DNA of 16,798 nt from Psychrobacter sp. UBA5136 (GCF_002414005.1 NZ_DHYG01000018.1:1-16798), one strand, 5' to 3'; shown: positions 6,834-14,651, counted from the stretch's first letter. Notes: generated by a model from the sequence alone, not told the origin. Numbers and translations: made by a program.

Positions 6834-8423
6834 ATGACCTCATCTAATACCGACACCGCTAACGATTCGCTGCCGACAAATAAACCTCAAAACGATGGTC
6901 AATCTAACGCCGACCATAAGATTGACAATAAGGGCGATACTGCTGAAAAAACGCACACTGAAAACGGCAATGATAAAAAAGGGATAGAAGAGGCAGCTGA
7001 AGCGCAAACGCCTGAAGGCAAGATAAAGATGGAGACGGTGGCGCCTGATGTGGTGGTTGCTTCATTAGAGACGACTGAAGACGACACCCAACCCGGCAAT
7101 GAATCTATGAATGACAATAATGACAATGCAGAATCTGAATTTACAGACACAGCGGACGCGTTTTTTCAGAAAAAGGATAAGGATGAAGCCAGCGTAGCAG
7201 CAGATAAAACCGTGACCAAACAAACCCCTTCAAACGGTACGCAAGCTGATAAGCCATCAACTGAAGAGACGCTACAAGAGAGCTTAGAAAATAGCAACGA
7301 AAAAGGCGAAGAAGACGAAGTCAAAGAAGAGAAAAAAGAAGCCAAACTTGAATCTTATAAGCAGTTTGTTGCCGAGCAGTTTAGTAATAAAAAAGTAGAC
7401 CATCCAGAAGTACGGGTCCGAATTGAGGCCAACGCCTTGCCGAGTAAAATGTATTTTGTGATGAACATCCTCTCGGCTATCATTGCAAGCTATGGATTGG
7501 TGACCAACTCGGCGGCTGTCGTCATCGGTGCGATGCTTGTTGCGATGATGCTTGGCCCTATCACTGGGGTAGCTTTGGCGATTATTGACCACCGTATGCC
7601 GCTATTACGCAAATCACTTATCACGGTGTTTCTTGGTATCTCTTTGGTGGTATTAGTCGGATTTATGGTCGGTTGGCTTCACAAAGATCAACCGCTAACC
7701 GTCGAAATATTGTCGCGCACGCAGCCGACTTCGATGGATTTAATGATTGCTCTTGCCGGTGGTACGGCTGGTGCTTATGCGATGGTGTCACCGCACTTGT
7801 CGGTGGCAGTGGTAGGCGTTGCAGTAGCCACGGCTTTGGTGCCACCGCTTGCTGCTAGCGGGATTTTATTTGCCAATAATGAAATACAGCTTGGACTTGG
7901 CGCGCTGCTACTGGCATTGACCAATATTATTGCTATTCAATTTACCAACGCTTTAGTGCTGTGGCTGTTAGGATTTCGTCGTTTGGTCGATGACGATTAT
8001 AAATCCGGCACCTATTTGACTTTTTTGCGGCGTAATGCGGTAACGTTATTGTTATTGGGCGGTTTAGGAACATACTTAACCATTAATCTACAAACGAATG
8101 CCAAGCAGCAAGTGTTTGAAAGTAGCGTCAAAGAGACGATTAATAGCTACTTTAGTGATAAAGGCAATGTGCTGACCAATACGCAGTTTGATAAAAACGA
8201 CAATAATCAAGTTGTGCGAGCGGTGATTCGCGGCGAGACGACCCCTACTTTTTATGACGTCCGTCACATTGAAGCGATGATTACTAAAGATATGGCGGAA
8301 AATTTTCCCGATTATTTACCGATTCGGTTGCAGCTACGCTATATGCCTGTACAAGTTATCGAGTCGCATCCATTGATTAAAGATAAGCTCGATGAAACCG
8401 ATGTGACTATTTTGACTGAATAA
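6834..8423 (+). CDS. DUF389 membrane protein with acidic N-terminal tail
   Basis: This 529-residue protein belongs to the DUF389 family (TIGR00341-type), inner-membrane proteins of unknown function. Residues 1 to about 165 are hydrophilic, rich in Asp, Glu, Lys, Thr and Asn, and look disordered. A polar segment leads to the DUF389 core from about residue 190, beginning EVRVRIEANALPSKMYF. Several membrane helices follow, carrying the Gly/Ala/Pro-rich motifs NSAAVVIGAMLVAMMLGPI and ATALVPPLAASGI, and the core ends near LGFRRL. One more helix (AVTLLLLGGLGTYL) precedes a soluble C-terminal domain of about 110 residues. I chose the ATG at 6834 because the upstream continuation, from a TTG at 6600, is low in conserved character; its ribosome-binding site is weak (AAAG). 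It stands alone and shows no regulatory clue. Confidence 0.82.
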   Translation: MTSSNTDTANDSLPTNKPQNDGQSNADHKIDNKGDTAEKTHTENGNDKKGIEEAAEAQTPEGKIKMETVAPDVVVASLETTEDDTQPGNESMNDNNDNAESEFTDTADAFFQKKDKDEASVAADKTVTKQTPSNGTQADKPSTEETLQESLENSNEKGEEDEVKEEKKEAKLESYKQFVAEQFSNKKVDHPEVRVRIEANALPSKMYFVMNILSAIIASYGLVTNSAAVVIGAMLVAMMLGPITGVALAIIDHRMPLLRKSLITVFLGISLVVLVGFMVGWLHKDQPLTVEILSRTQPTSMDLMIALAGGTAGAYAMVSPHLSVAVVGVAVATALVPPLAASGILFANNEIQLGLGALLLALTNIIAIQFTNALVLWLLGFRRLVDDDYKSGTYLTFLRRNAVTLLLLGGLGTYLTINLQTNAKQQVFESSVKETINSYFSDKGNVLTNTQFDKNDNNQVVRAVIRGETTPTFYDVRHIEAMITKDMAENFPDYLPIRLQLRYMPVQVIESHPLIKDKLDETDVTILTE

Positions 8424-8604
8424 GTTATTTAATCGATTAGCTGAGTCCTCTCATGAAATACTTTGACTTTGATACGATAATTTTTATACCAACTCCACGG
8501 TACTTGTTAAAAACTTAGCGCTTTAATAGCAGCCATTACTCAATGCAAACGCTCGCTTAATCACAACAGTTAAGCCGGATTTACCTTGTGTTTGCTTATG
8601 AATC

Positions 8605-8635
8605 TTCAACACGCTTAGCACGTTTGTGCTAAAAT
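8605..8635 (+). promoter_or_regulatory. Candidate alaS promoter with overlapping palindrome
   Basis: An extended -10 element TGCTAAAAT (8627-8635) lies about 60 bp before the alaS start codon, with a weak -35 TTCAAC at 8605-8610 (19-bp spacer). TTAGCAC (8615-8621) and GTGCTAA (8626-8632) form a perfect inverted repeat with a 4-bp spacer that covers the -10 element. In E. coli, AlaRS is known to repress its own gene by binding a palindrome around the transcription start, so a similar role is possible here. A second promoter candidate, TTGACT-N16-TATACC, lies at 8463-8490. Confidence 0.5.
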
Positions 8636-8696
8636 CGCTTGCAAAATTATTTTACTTATTCTATTTAATGAAACCACTCGTTAGTAAGGAGCCGCT

Positions 8697-11369
8697 GTGA
8701 GCCAGCCATTTCGCTCAGCCGATATTCGTCAAGCTTTTATTGATTTTTTCATAAGCAAGCAGCATACCGCCGTCGCCTCGTCGAGCTTGATTCCCTACAA
8801 TGACCCAACATTGCTATTTACCAATGCTGGCATGAATCAGTTTAAAGAGACCTTTTTGGGCATGGAGCCACGTGACTATACGCGTGCGGTAAGCTCACAA
8901 AAATGCGTTCGTGCCGGTGGCAAACATAACGACTTAGATAATGTCGGTTATACGGCGCGCCATCATACGTTTTTTGAGATGTTGGGCAACTTCTCTTTTG
9001 GTGATTATTTTAAGCAAGCAGGTATTGCTTACATTTGGGAATTTTTGACCTCGGATGAGTGGTTGGCAATCGATAAAAACCGCTTGTATGTGACCATTTA
9101 TGAAACCGATGACGAAGCCTTTGATATTTGGCATAAAGACATCGGCCTTCCTAGCGAACGCATTATTCGTATTGGTGACAATAAAGGCGCGCCTTACGCT
9201 TCTGATAATTTTTGGACAATGGGTGATACCGGTCCATGCGGTCCTTGTACCGAAGTCTTCTATGACCATGGCGCTGATATTGAAGGCGGTTTGCCGGGTA
9301 CGCCTGAAGAAGATGGTGATCGCTATATCGAGATTTGGAACTGCGTCTTTATGCAGTTTAATCGCCAAAAAGACGGCACCATGCTGCCGCTACCTGCGCC
9401 AAGCGTGGATACCGGCATGGGTCTCGAGCGCATCAGTGCCATCATGCAAGGCGTCCATGGCAACTATGAGATAGATTTGTTTGTGCATTTGATGGATGCT
9501 GCCGCTGAGATTTTAGGTATTCAGAATCAACAGCAATCGTCATTAAAAGTCATCGCTGATCATATCCGTGCCGTAGCCTTTTTGATTGCTGATGGCGTCA
9601 CGCCAAGTAATGAAGGTCGTGGTTATGTACTCCGCCGTATCATTCGCCGTGCGGTACGTCATGGTAATAAACTTGGTGCGGACAGTGAGTTCTTTTATAA
9701 AATGGTTGCACCTTTGGTTGCTGAGATGGGCAGCGCCTATCCCGAGCTAAAAGATAAGCAAAACTTCATCGAAAACGCCATTCAAAAAGAAGAATCACAA
9801 TTTGCCAAAACCTTAGCGCAAGGGCTACGTCTGCTTGCCAGCGAGCTTGAAGGCTTGCAAGATGGTGACACGCTTTCTGGCGAAGCAGCATTTAAGCTAT
9901 ATGATACTTATGGCTTCCCGCTTGATTTGACCGCTGATATCACCCGTGAGCGTGGTATTGTGATTGATGAAGCAGAATTCGATGAGCACATGCAAGCACA
10001 GCGTGAACGTGCGCGTGATGCAGGCAAATTCGACGTTGATTATAGTAGTGTCATTCAAGTAGACAACCCAACCACCTTTGTCGGCTACGAGCAGCTTGAA
10101 GAGGACGGCGTGATCATTCATGCGCTTTATCAAGACGGCAATCCAGCCGAGAGCTTGGCTGAGGGCATGGAAGGCGTTGTGGTACTTGACCGTACGCCAT
10201 TTTATGCTGAAGGCGGTGGTCAGGTTGGCGAGCTGGGTGAGATTCGCACAGCGACAGGTGTTTTTGAAGTGCAAGACACCAAAAAATCTGGCCAAGCCAT
10301 TATCCATTATGGCGTGGTCACCATGGGCGAAATTAACGCTCAGCAAACGGCTGATGCGCGGGTATTATCTAGCATTCGTGCCGCGAGTGCCAAAAACCAC
10401 TCGGCGACGCATCTGTTGCATGCTGCGCTAAGACAAGTACTCGGCGATACAGTCACGCAAAAAGGCTCATTGGTATCGAGCGAAGTATTACGTTTTGACT
10501 TTTCTTATGACAAACCTGTTAGCGCTGCTGAAATCAGCCGTATCGAACGCCTGGTCAATGAGCAAATCCAAGCCAACACCCCTGCCCGTATCGAGCATAT
10601 GTCTATCGATGAAGCAATGAAGCAAGGCGCGATGGCATTGTTTGGCGAAAAATATGGGAATGACGTACGCGTATTAACCATGGGCACCGACAGTATTGTT
10701 GATGGTCAGCGTCAGCCGTTTTCTATCGAGCTGTGCGGCGGTTTGCACGTGCAGCGCACCGGCGATATTGGGGTATTAAAAATCACCAGCGAATCAGGTA
10801 TTGCGGCGGGTATACGCCGTATTGAAGCGGTCACTGGCATGAATGCGATTAAAAACATTCAGCAAAGTGAGCAGCAGCTAAGCGAGCTTGCCGCTCAGCT
10901 AAAAGTAAAACGTCCTGAGGTTGCGCAGCGTGTGCGCACCATGGCCGATAAGCAGCGCGATTTAGAAAAACAGCTCGAGCGCCTGCAACAAAAAATCGCC
11001 AGTGCTCAAGCCGCCAATTTACTTGACGACGTACAGACCATCGCAGGTACATCAGTACTTATTAGCACCTTAAGCGGCGTTGATGGCAAATCAGTGCGTA
11101 CGCTGATGGATGATGTTAAATCAAAACTGCCGTACAGCGTCATTGTACTGATTGGCGATAAAGACGAGCAGCTCGCACTAGCCGCGAGCGTTGATAAATC
11201 GCTGACCGATCGCGTCAAAGCGGGCGACATTATTCGTCACTTAGCAAGCGAGCTTGGCGGTAAAGGCGGCGGTAAGCCTGACTATGCCCAAGGCGGTGCC
11301 CCAAAATCTGCCAATACGAGCGCTGTTATCAGCGCACTAAGCGCTTGGATTGCAGAAAAACTTGGCTAG
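8697..11369 (+). CDS. alaS: Alanyl-tRNA synthetase
   Basis: AlaRS attaches alanine to tRNA-Ala and to tmRNA, and edits mischarged serine and glycine. The 890-residue protein has the class II catalytic core at the N-terminus (LIPYNDPTLLFTNAGMNQFK as motif 1, later RGYVLRRIIRRAVRHG). The editing domain has zinc-binding HSATH (His568, His572) and CGGLH (Cys680, His684). A coiled-coil linker (about 720-770) and the C-terminal C-Ala domain with GGKGGGKPDYAQGG follow. Length is typical. The start is GTG at 8697, supported by TAAGGAG 5 bp upstream and the conserved N-terminal helix (RQAFIDFF). It heads the alaS-lysC-csrA block known from pseudomonads and relatives. The window also encodes the tmRNA it charges. 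Confidence 0.98.
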   Translation: MSQPFRSADIRQAFIDFFISKQHTAVASSSLIPYNDPTLLFTNAGMNQFKETFLGMEPRDYTRAVSSQKCVRAGGKHNDLDNVGYTARHHTFFEMLGNFSFGDYFKQAGIAYIWEFLTSDEWLAIDKNRLYVTIYETDDEAFDIWHKDIGLPSERIIRIGDNKGAPYASDNFWTMGDTGPCGPCTEVFYDHGADIEGGLPGTPEEDGDRYIEIWNCVFMQFNRQKDGTMLPLPAPSVDTGMGLERISAIMQGVHGNYEIDLFVHLMDAAAEILGIQNQQQSSLKVIADHIRAVAFLIADGVTPSNEGRGYVLRRIIRRAVRHGNKLGADSEFFYKMVAPLVAEMGSAYPELKDKQNFIENAIQKEESQFAKTLAQGLRLLASELEGLQDGDTLSGEAAFKLYDTYGFPLDLTADITRERGIVIDEAEFDEHMQAQRERARDAGKFDVDYSSVIQVDNPTTFVGYEQLEEDGVIIHALYQDGNPAESLAEGMEGVVVLDRTPFYAEGGGQVGELGEIRTATGVFEVQDTKKSGQAIIHYGVVTMGEINAQQTADARVLSSIRAASAKNHSATHLLHAALRQVLGDTVTQKGSLVSSEVLRFDFSYDKPVSAAEISRIERLVNEQIQANTPARIEHMSIDEAMKQGAMALFGEKYGNDVRVLTMGTDSIVDGQRQPFSIELCGGLHVQRTGDIGVLKITSESGIAAGIRRIEAVTGMNAIKNIQQSEQQLSELAAQLKVKRPEVAQRVRTMADKQRDLEKQLERLQQKIASAQAANLLDDVQTIAGTSVLISTLSGVDGKSVRTLMDDVKSKLPYSVIVLIGDKDEQLALAASVDKSLTDRVKAGDIIRHLASELGGKGGGKPDYAQGGAPKSANTSAVISALSAWIAEKLG

Positions 11370-11400
11370 AAATTTTGGTTAGGAATTAGGGATAATACGG

Positions 11401-11427
11401 GATTGGTTATAACGATTATAACCAATC
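11401..11427. repeat. Perfect 12-bp inverted repeat after alaS
   Basis: GATTGGTTATAA (11401-11412) and TTATAACCAATC (11416-11427) are exact complements around CGA. It begins 31 bp after the alaS stop codon. The stem could act in alaS transcript ending or stability, but there is no U-run on either side, so an operator role is equally possible. Confidence 0.6.
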
Positions 11428-11517
11428 GCCATACATCAAACGCCTGCTGGCACTTAAAGTTATGCCGCTAATATGGTATAAAGTACCACGCTTAAACGAC
11501 TGGCAGCATAGCAAGTC

Positions 11518-11537
11518 ACTAGCTATAACTAGCTATA
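11518..11537. repeat. 10-bp tandem duplication
   Basis: ACTAGCTATA is present twice without a gap. Each copy contains the palindrome TAGCTA. No function is evident. Confidence 0.5.
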
Positions 11538-11702
11538 AACAGTCAAGCAGCAGAGCAAATAAAGGGCGCAGTTTTTATAATTCGGCTTTATCGTTATTAG
11601 AATGAATCTTGCACTGTCATTGCCAACCGCACCATGACGGATTAATACAGATTGATGTCGATAAGTAACAGATGGCCATTGGTGAATAATAGGTAGATTT
11701 TT

Positions 11703-12989
11703 ATGGCGTTATTAGTACAAAAATACGGCGGCACCTCGATGGGCAGTATCGACCGCATCAAAAATGTCGCCAAACGGGTCAAACGCTGGCATGACAACGG
11801 TCATCAAGTCATCGTTGTGGTGTCTGCCATGAGCGGTGAAACCAATCGTTTGATCGATTTAGCACGCCAAATCAGCAACCAACCTGACCCGCGCGAATAC
11901 GACCAAATGGTCTCAACGGGCGAGCAGGTTTCCATCTCTTTGCTTGCCATGGCGATTAAAGAGCTTGGTATTGGCGCCCGTTCATTCACCGGCCGTCAAG
12001 TCGCTATTAAAACCGATAGCGCCCACACTAAAGCGCGTATCGAGAGCATCGATGATAAAAGTATTCGTGAGCAACTAGATGCAGGCAACATTGTTATCGT
12101 GGCAGGTTTCCAAGGTATCGATGAAGAAGGCAACGCGACGACGTTAGGACGCGGCGGCTCGGATACCACAGGTGTCGCCATTGCCGCAGCTCTTGGCGCT
12201 GATGAATGTCAAATCTATACCGATGTTGATGGCGTCTATACCACTGACCCGCGCGTCACCTCAAAAGCCAAAAAACTTGAAAAGATTACCTTTGAAGAAA
12301 TGCTTGAGATGGCAAGCCTTGGCTCAAAGATTTTACAGATTCGCTCAGTAGAGTTCGCTGGCAAATACGGCGTGCCACTGCGCGTATTATCTAGCTTTGA
12401 TGAAAACAACGATGGTAGCTTCGACCAAGACTTTCAAGACAACGTCGGCACCCTAATTACGATAGACGAAGGAGACAACATGGAACAGGCAATCATCTCA
12501 GGCATCGCTTTTAATCGCGACGAAGCAAAAATCGTCGTGCGCGGTGTACCCGACCACCCTGGTATCGCCTCTGCCATCCTAAGTCCTATTGGCCGCGCCA
12601 ATATCGAAATTGATATGATCGTCCAAAACCTATCGACCAATGGCACCACCGATTTTACCTTTACCGTCAACCGTACGGACATGGATAAAACCATGAAAGT
12701 GCTAGAAGATGAAGTCAAAGATGAGATTGGCGCCAAAGAAATCTTGGCCAATAACGAAGTGGTCAAAGTGTCATTAGTTGGCGTTGGCATGCGCTCGCAC
12801 GCTGGTGTTGCTAGCCTTATGTTCCAAACCTTGGCTGAAAACAACATCAATATCCAAATGATATCGACCAGTGAAATCAAAGTCTCTGTGCTTATTCAAG
12901 AGCAGCACTTAGAAAAAGCCGTGAAATCACTGCACACCGCCTTTGGTCTTGACCGTGAAGATGGTGATAGCAAAATCGCTGGGTTATAA
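11703..12989 (+). CDS. lysC: Aspartokinase, alpha subunit
   Basis: Aspartokinase phosphorylates L-aspartate, the first step towards lysine, diaminopimelate, threonine and methionine. The 428-residue protein begins with the kinase domain: KYGGTSMG (7-14), STGEQVS (71-77), GRGGSDTT (149-156) and IYTDVDGVYTTDPR (171-184). Two ACT regulatory domains follow (about 260-340 and 345-425). The stand-alone form of about 410-430 residues, without a homoserine dehydrogenase fusion, matches the pseudomonad type that is inhibited by lysine and/or threonine. The start has AGGTAG upstream at moderate spacing. A strong internal ribosome-binding site and ATG at 12480 indicate an additional beta product. The gene is followed by a hairpin, a clear terminator and then csrA. 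Confidence 0.97.
   Translation: MALLVQKYGGTSMGSIDRIKNVAKRVKRWHDNGHQVIVVVSAMSGETNRLIDLARQISNQPDPREYDQMVSTGEQVSISLLAMAIKELGIGARSFTGRQVAIKTDSAHTKARIESIDDKSIREQLDAGNIVIVAGFQGIDEEGNATTLGRGGSDTTGVAIAAALGADECQIYTDVDGVYTTDPRVTSKAKKLEKITFEEMLEMASLGSKILQIRSVEFAGKYGVPLRVLSSFDENNDGSFDQDFQDNVGTLITIDEGDNMEQAIISGIAFNRDEAKIVVRGVPDHPGIASAILSPIGRANIEIDMIVQNLSTNGTTDFTFTVNRTDMDKTMKVLEDEVKDEIGAKEILANNEVVKVSLVGVGMRSHAGVASLMFQTLAENNINIQMISTSEIKVSVLIQEQHLEKAVKSLHTAFGLDREDGDSKIAGL
12468..12482 (+). promoter_or_regulatory. Internal ribosome-binding site and start in lysC
   Basis: GAAGGAG (12468-12474) is followed by ACAAC and an in-frame ATG at 12480, encoding Met260. It is a better Shine-Dalgarno match than that of the full-length start, and it sits exactly at the kinase/ACT domain boundary. 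Confidence 0.8.
12480..12989 (+). CDS. lysC: Aspartokinase beta subunit by internal initiation
   Basis: In-frame internal initiation would yield a 169-residue protein identical to residues 260-428 of LysC, made only of the two ACT regulatory domains. Alpha2-beta2 aspartokinases with such an in-frame beta subunit are established in Bacillus, Corynebacterium and Pseudomonas, where beta helps form the effector-binding interface. The support here is the strong internal Shine-Dalgarno and the exact domain boundary. The existence of the product in this organism is inference. Confidence 0.7.
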   Translation: MEQAIISGIAFNRDEAKIVVRGVPDHPGIASAILSPIGRANIEIDMIVQNLSTNGTTDFTFTVNRTDMDKTMKVLEDEVKDEIGAKEILANNEVVKVSLVGVGMRSHAGVASLMFQTLAENNINIQMISTSEIKVSVLIQEQHLEKAVKSLHTAFGLDREDGDSKIAGL

Positions 12990-12998
12990 TATTTAATG

Positions 12999-13027
12999 GC
13001 AAACGTTTATACATTAAAAACGTTTGC
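12999..13027. repeat. Inverted repeat after the lysC stop
   Basis: GCAAACGTTT (12999-13008) and AAACGTTTGC (13018-13027) are perfect complements around a 9-nt spacer. With one bulged base the pairing extends to AATG/CATT on the outside. It lacks a U-run and lies upstream of the true terminator, so it may protect the lysC mRNA 3' end or be an operator. Confidence 0.5.
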
Positions 13028-13103
13028 GCATTAATAAAACTTCAAGCTGGTTTTGTAGTTATTAAGCAATAGCAATTGATTATTTCTAGTAAAGTATTCA
13101 TTA

Positions 13104-13135
13104 AATAGAGCCTAAAAAAGGCTCTATTTTCTTTT
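13104..13135 (+). terminator. Rho-independent terminator after lysC
   Basis: AATAGAGCC (13104-13112) pairs perfectly with GGCTCTATT (13120-13128) around a 7-nt loop, followed by TTTTCTTTT. It separates lysC transcription from csrA. Confidence 0.88.
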
Positions 13136-13386
13136 ATTACTATTGCTCAGGTAAGTATATACCTAATAGTTTTGTGAAAATCCGTGACAGTATCTGTTAT
13201 GCCCCCTATAATGGGGCTTTCATTTGGGCTAAATGAATTTATCTATCATTACCGCTATGAGTATTAGGTGACGCAGTGTTTTTATAGTAAAACTACTTTG
13301 CCTATCTAGTACTACGGTAATGTCCTGTAATTGAGACGCAATCTGATGAGTAATAATCTGTTGATGCGACATAAGGAGTGTGACGC

Positions 13387-13632
13387 ATGTTAATTTTGAC
13401 ACGCCGCGTGGGCGAAACGCTAATGATTGGCGATGAGGTCAGTGTGACTGTTCTAGGCGTTAAAGGCAATCAAGTACGAATCGGCGTCAATGCGCCAAAA
13501 GATATCGCGGTGCACCGTGAAGAGATTTATCAGCGTATCCAGCATGAACGCACTGTACAATCGCAAATGCAGCATCTAGAGCAAGGTAGCTTTGCGCCTT
13601 CATTCGATGATGAAGACTACTTTAATCGTTAA
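13387..13632 (+). CDS. csrA: Carbon storage regulator, RNA-binding protein CsrA
   Basis: CsrA (RsmA) is a dimeric RNA-binding protein that controls translation and stability of many mRNAs by binding GGA motifs near ribosome-binding sites. Residues 1-50 are canonical: MLILTRRVGETLMIGDEV, then VRIGVNAPKDIAVHREEIYQRI, including the conserved RNA-contacting Leu4, Arg6 and Arg44 region. The product has 81 residues against about 61 in E. coli because of a Gln-rich and acidic C-terminal extension (54-81, ending FDDEDYFNR). AAGGAG lies 8 bp before the ATG; this GGA could allow autoregulation. It follows lysC, as in pseudomonads, but behind a terminator, so it should have its own promoter. Confidence 0.96.
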   Translation: MLILTRRVGETLMIGDEVSVTVLGVKGNQVRIGVNAPKDIAVHREEIYQRIQHERTVQSQMQHLEQGSFAPSFDDEDYFNR

Positions 13633-13736
13633 GCTTTTTGTTTGCTTATTAATTAATTATCTAACTGTTAATAATTATTGAGCATAAATCAAGCACCCTA
13701 TTTTTGTTTTTTAATCTGCTCTGAGGTCATTTATTT

Positions 13737-14111
13737 ATGAGTATCCGCCCATCAGATGTATCGGCTCTACTTAATGGTTTGAATAAAAAAGCCATTGGAT
13801 TCAATGATGTCATCAGCTTTATTGATGATTTTTATCGCTATGCGCCCGTACCTTTTGTTAATGGTATGCTGCACAATGCGGCTGGCGAAAATGAAGGCAG
13901 CGCGAAAATTTTTGGTTTTGCAAAACACCACGGCTTAAATCAATTAGATACGCTAAAGCTATTTGGTGAGCATTACGCCAAGGTGCAAGCGACGCCTAAA
14001 GGTACGGATCATCCCAATATTCGTAATTTTTTACATTGGGGTTGGCAAGGGTTCTTGATGGAAAAAAATCCATTAACGCCGCGTCCAAGTGTTGATACTA
14101 GCGCGCTGTAG
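13737..14111 (+). CDS. HopJ-family protein
   Basis: This 124-residue protein matches the HopJ family (PF08888) in its run of motifs: FNDVISFIDDFYRYAPVPF (22-40), NGMLHNAAGENEGSAKIFGF (about 42-61), TLKLFGEHYAKV, then GTDHPNIRNFLHWGWQGF. The family was named after a Pseudomonas syringae type III effector candidate, but it is widespread in free-living gammaproteobacteria and its cellular role is unknown. No signal peptide or membrane segment is visible, so it is probably cytoplasmic. TGAGGT lies 9 bp before the ATG. It is 104 bp after csrA with no terminator visible between them, so co-transcription with csrA is possible. A strong terminator follows. Confidence 0.85.
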   Translation: MSIRPSDVSALLNGLNKKAIGFNDVISFIDDFYRYAPVPFVNGMLHNAAGENEGSAKIFGFAKHHGLNQLDTLKLFGEHYAKVQATPKGTDHPNIRNFLHWGWQGFLMEKNPLTPRPSVDTSAL

Positions 14112-14148
14112 TTTTCTATTTTCGCTAACTATCTATTTTAAAAGTATT

Positions 14149-14184
14149 AAAAAAGCCACGCTATGTTATTAGCGTGGCTTTTCT
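14149..14184. terminator. Bidirectional terminator
   Basis: AAAAGCCACGCTA (14151-14163) and TAGCGTGGCTTTT (14170-14182) pair perfectly around a 6-nt loop. A-run and T-run flanks let it end both the HopJ-family transcript and the convergent nadK-side transcript. Confidence 0.92.
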
Positions 14185-14256
14185 TATTCTTACCTTTACT
14201 ATTGCGGCGTATCTATCTGATAAATTATTAATACATACGATTAGTAATAAATCTGC

Positions 14257-14568
14257 CTATTTATTACGGAATTTAACAGGTTGTACCGCCCCTTTAGGAT
14301 TGGGCATATTGGGATAATGATGCTCGTGCTCGACATCACATTCGGCGCCCACAATAGAGCCATCTTCTCTCACGGGTTTATGAATAAAACCGGTGCGCTC
14401 GGCTGGTGGCAGGTGCTCATGTTCCCATACCATTACTGCTTGCATACAAGTCTCGCGCTGCTCAGGCGTTAGCTTACGACCATCAGGCCATTTACCTAAC
14501 TCAATGGCTTGACGAAATTTGTCCACCACTTCTGGTGTGACACTTGCTAATATTGTTTGTTTGTCCAT
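14257..14568 (-). CDS. DUF1315 (YeaC-like) family protein
   Basis: This 103-residue protein resembles the DUF1315/YeaC family (PF07023). Visible conserved parts are the N-terminal helix TPEVVDKFRQAIELGKWPDG (11-30), LTPEQRETCMQAVMVWEHEH (33-52) and LPPAERTGFIHKP. The C-terminal part has a His/Cys-bearing stretch, ECDVEHEHHYP, that might bind a metal, although this is speculation. The function of the family is unknown. It is 83 bp downstream of nadK in the same orientation, with no terminator between, so the two may be co-transcribed. The ATG at 14568 is preceded by GGAGAGTAGG, an acceptable ribosome-binding region. Confidence 0.85.
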   Translation of the reverse strand: MDKQTILASVTPEVVDKFRQAIELGKWPDGRKLTPEQRETCMQAVMVWEHEHLPPAERTGFIHKPVREDGSIVGAECDVEHEHHYPNMPNPKGAVQPVKFRNK

Positions 14569-14651
14569 CGTACCTACTCTCCACTACTTTATTTTACATA
14601 TACCTTTTGACTTAACACACTTTACATAACCAGCTTTATACATCGATGCGC

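Larger units (their letters stand above)
11370..11702. other. alaS-lysC intergenic region
   Basis: This 333-bp gap contains a perfect 12-bp-arm dyad (11401-11427), a 10-bp tandem duplication (11518-11537) and a TATAAT (11576-11581) without a good -35 box that may belong to a lysC promoter. I looked for lysine-riboswitch consensus segments ahead of lysC and saw none. No gene is seen. Confidence 0.55.
12990..13386. other. lysC-csrA intergenic region with several hairpins
   Basis: This 397-bp gap contains a dyad just after the lysC stop (12999-13027), the terminator at 13104-13135, a GC-rich hairpin GCCCC/GGGGC (13201-13217) with a neighbouring CATTT/AAATG hairpin (13221-13235), and the csrA leader. 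No open frame with a credible ribosome-binding site is seen. The DNA between the terminator and csrA is long enough for a separate csrA promoter and a structured leader. Confidence 0.55.

Noticed and set aside
8934..10346. Long open frames antisense to alaS (for example 8934-9368 and 9897-10346)
   Set aside because: They lie fully inside a conserved gene and show no protein-family motifs or credible ribosome-binding sites, so they are by-products of alaS codon usage.
11370..11702. Lysine riboswitch ahead of lysC
   Set aside because: I saw none of the conserved L-box segments, and there is no terminator or ribosome-binding-site sequestering structure next to the start. A covariance-model search would settle it.
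13737..14111. Type III secretion virulence effector
   Set aside because: The HopJ name is historical. The gene sits in a housekeeping block, no secretion genes are present, and the family occurs in many non-pathogens.
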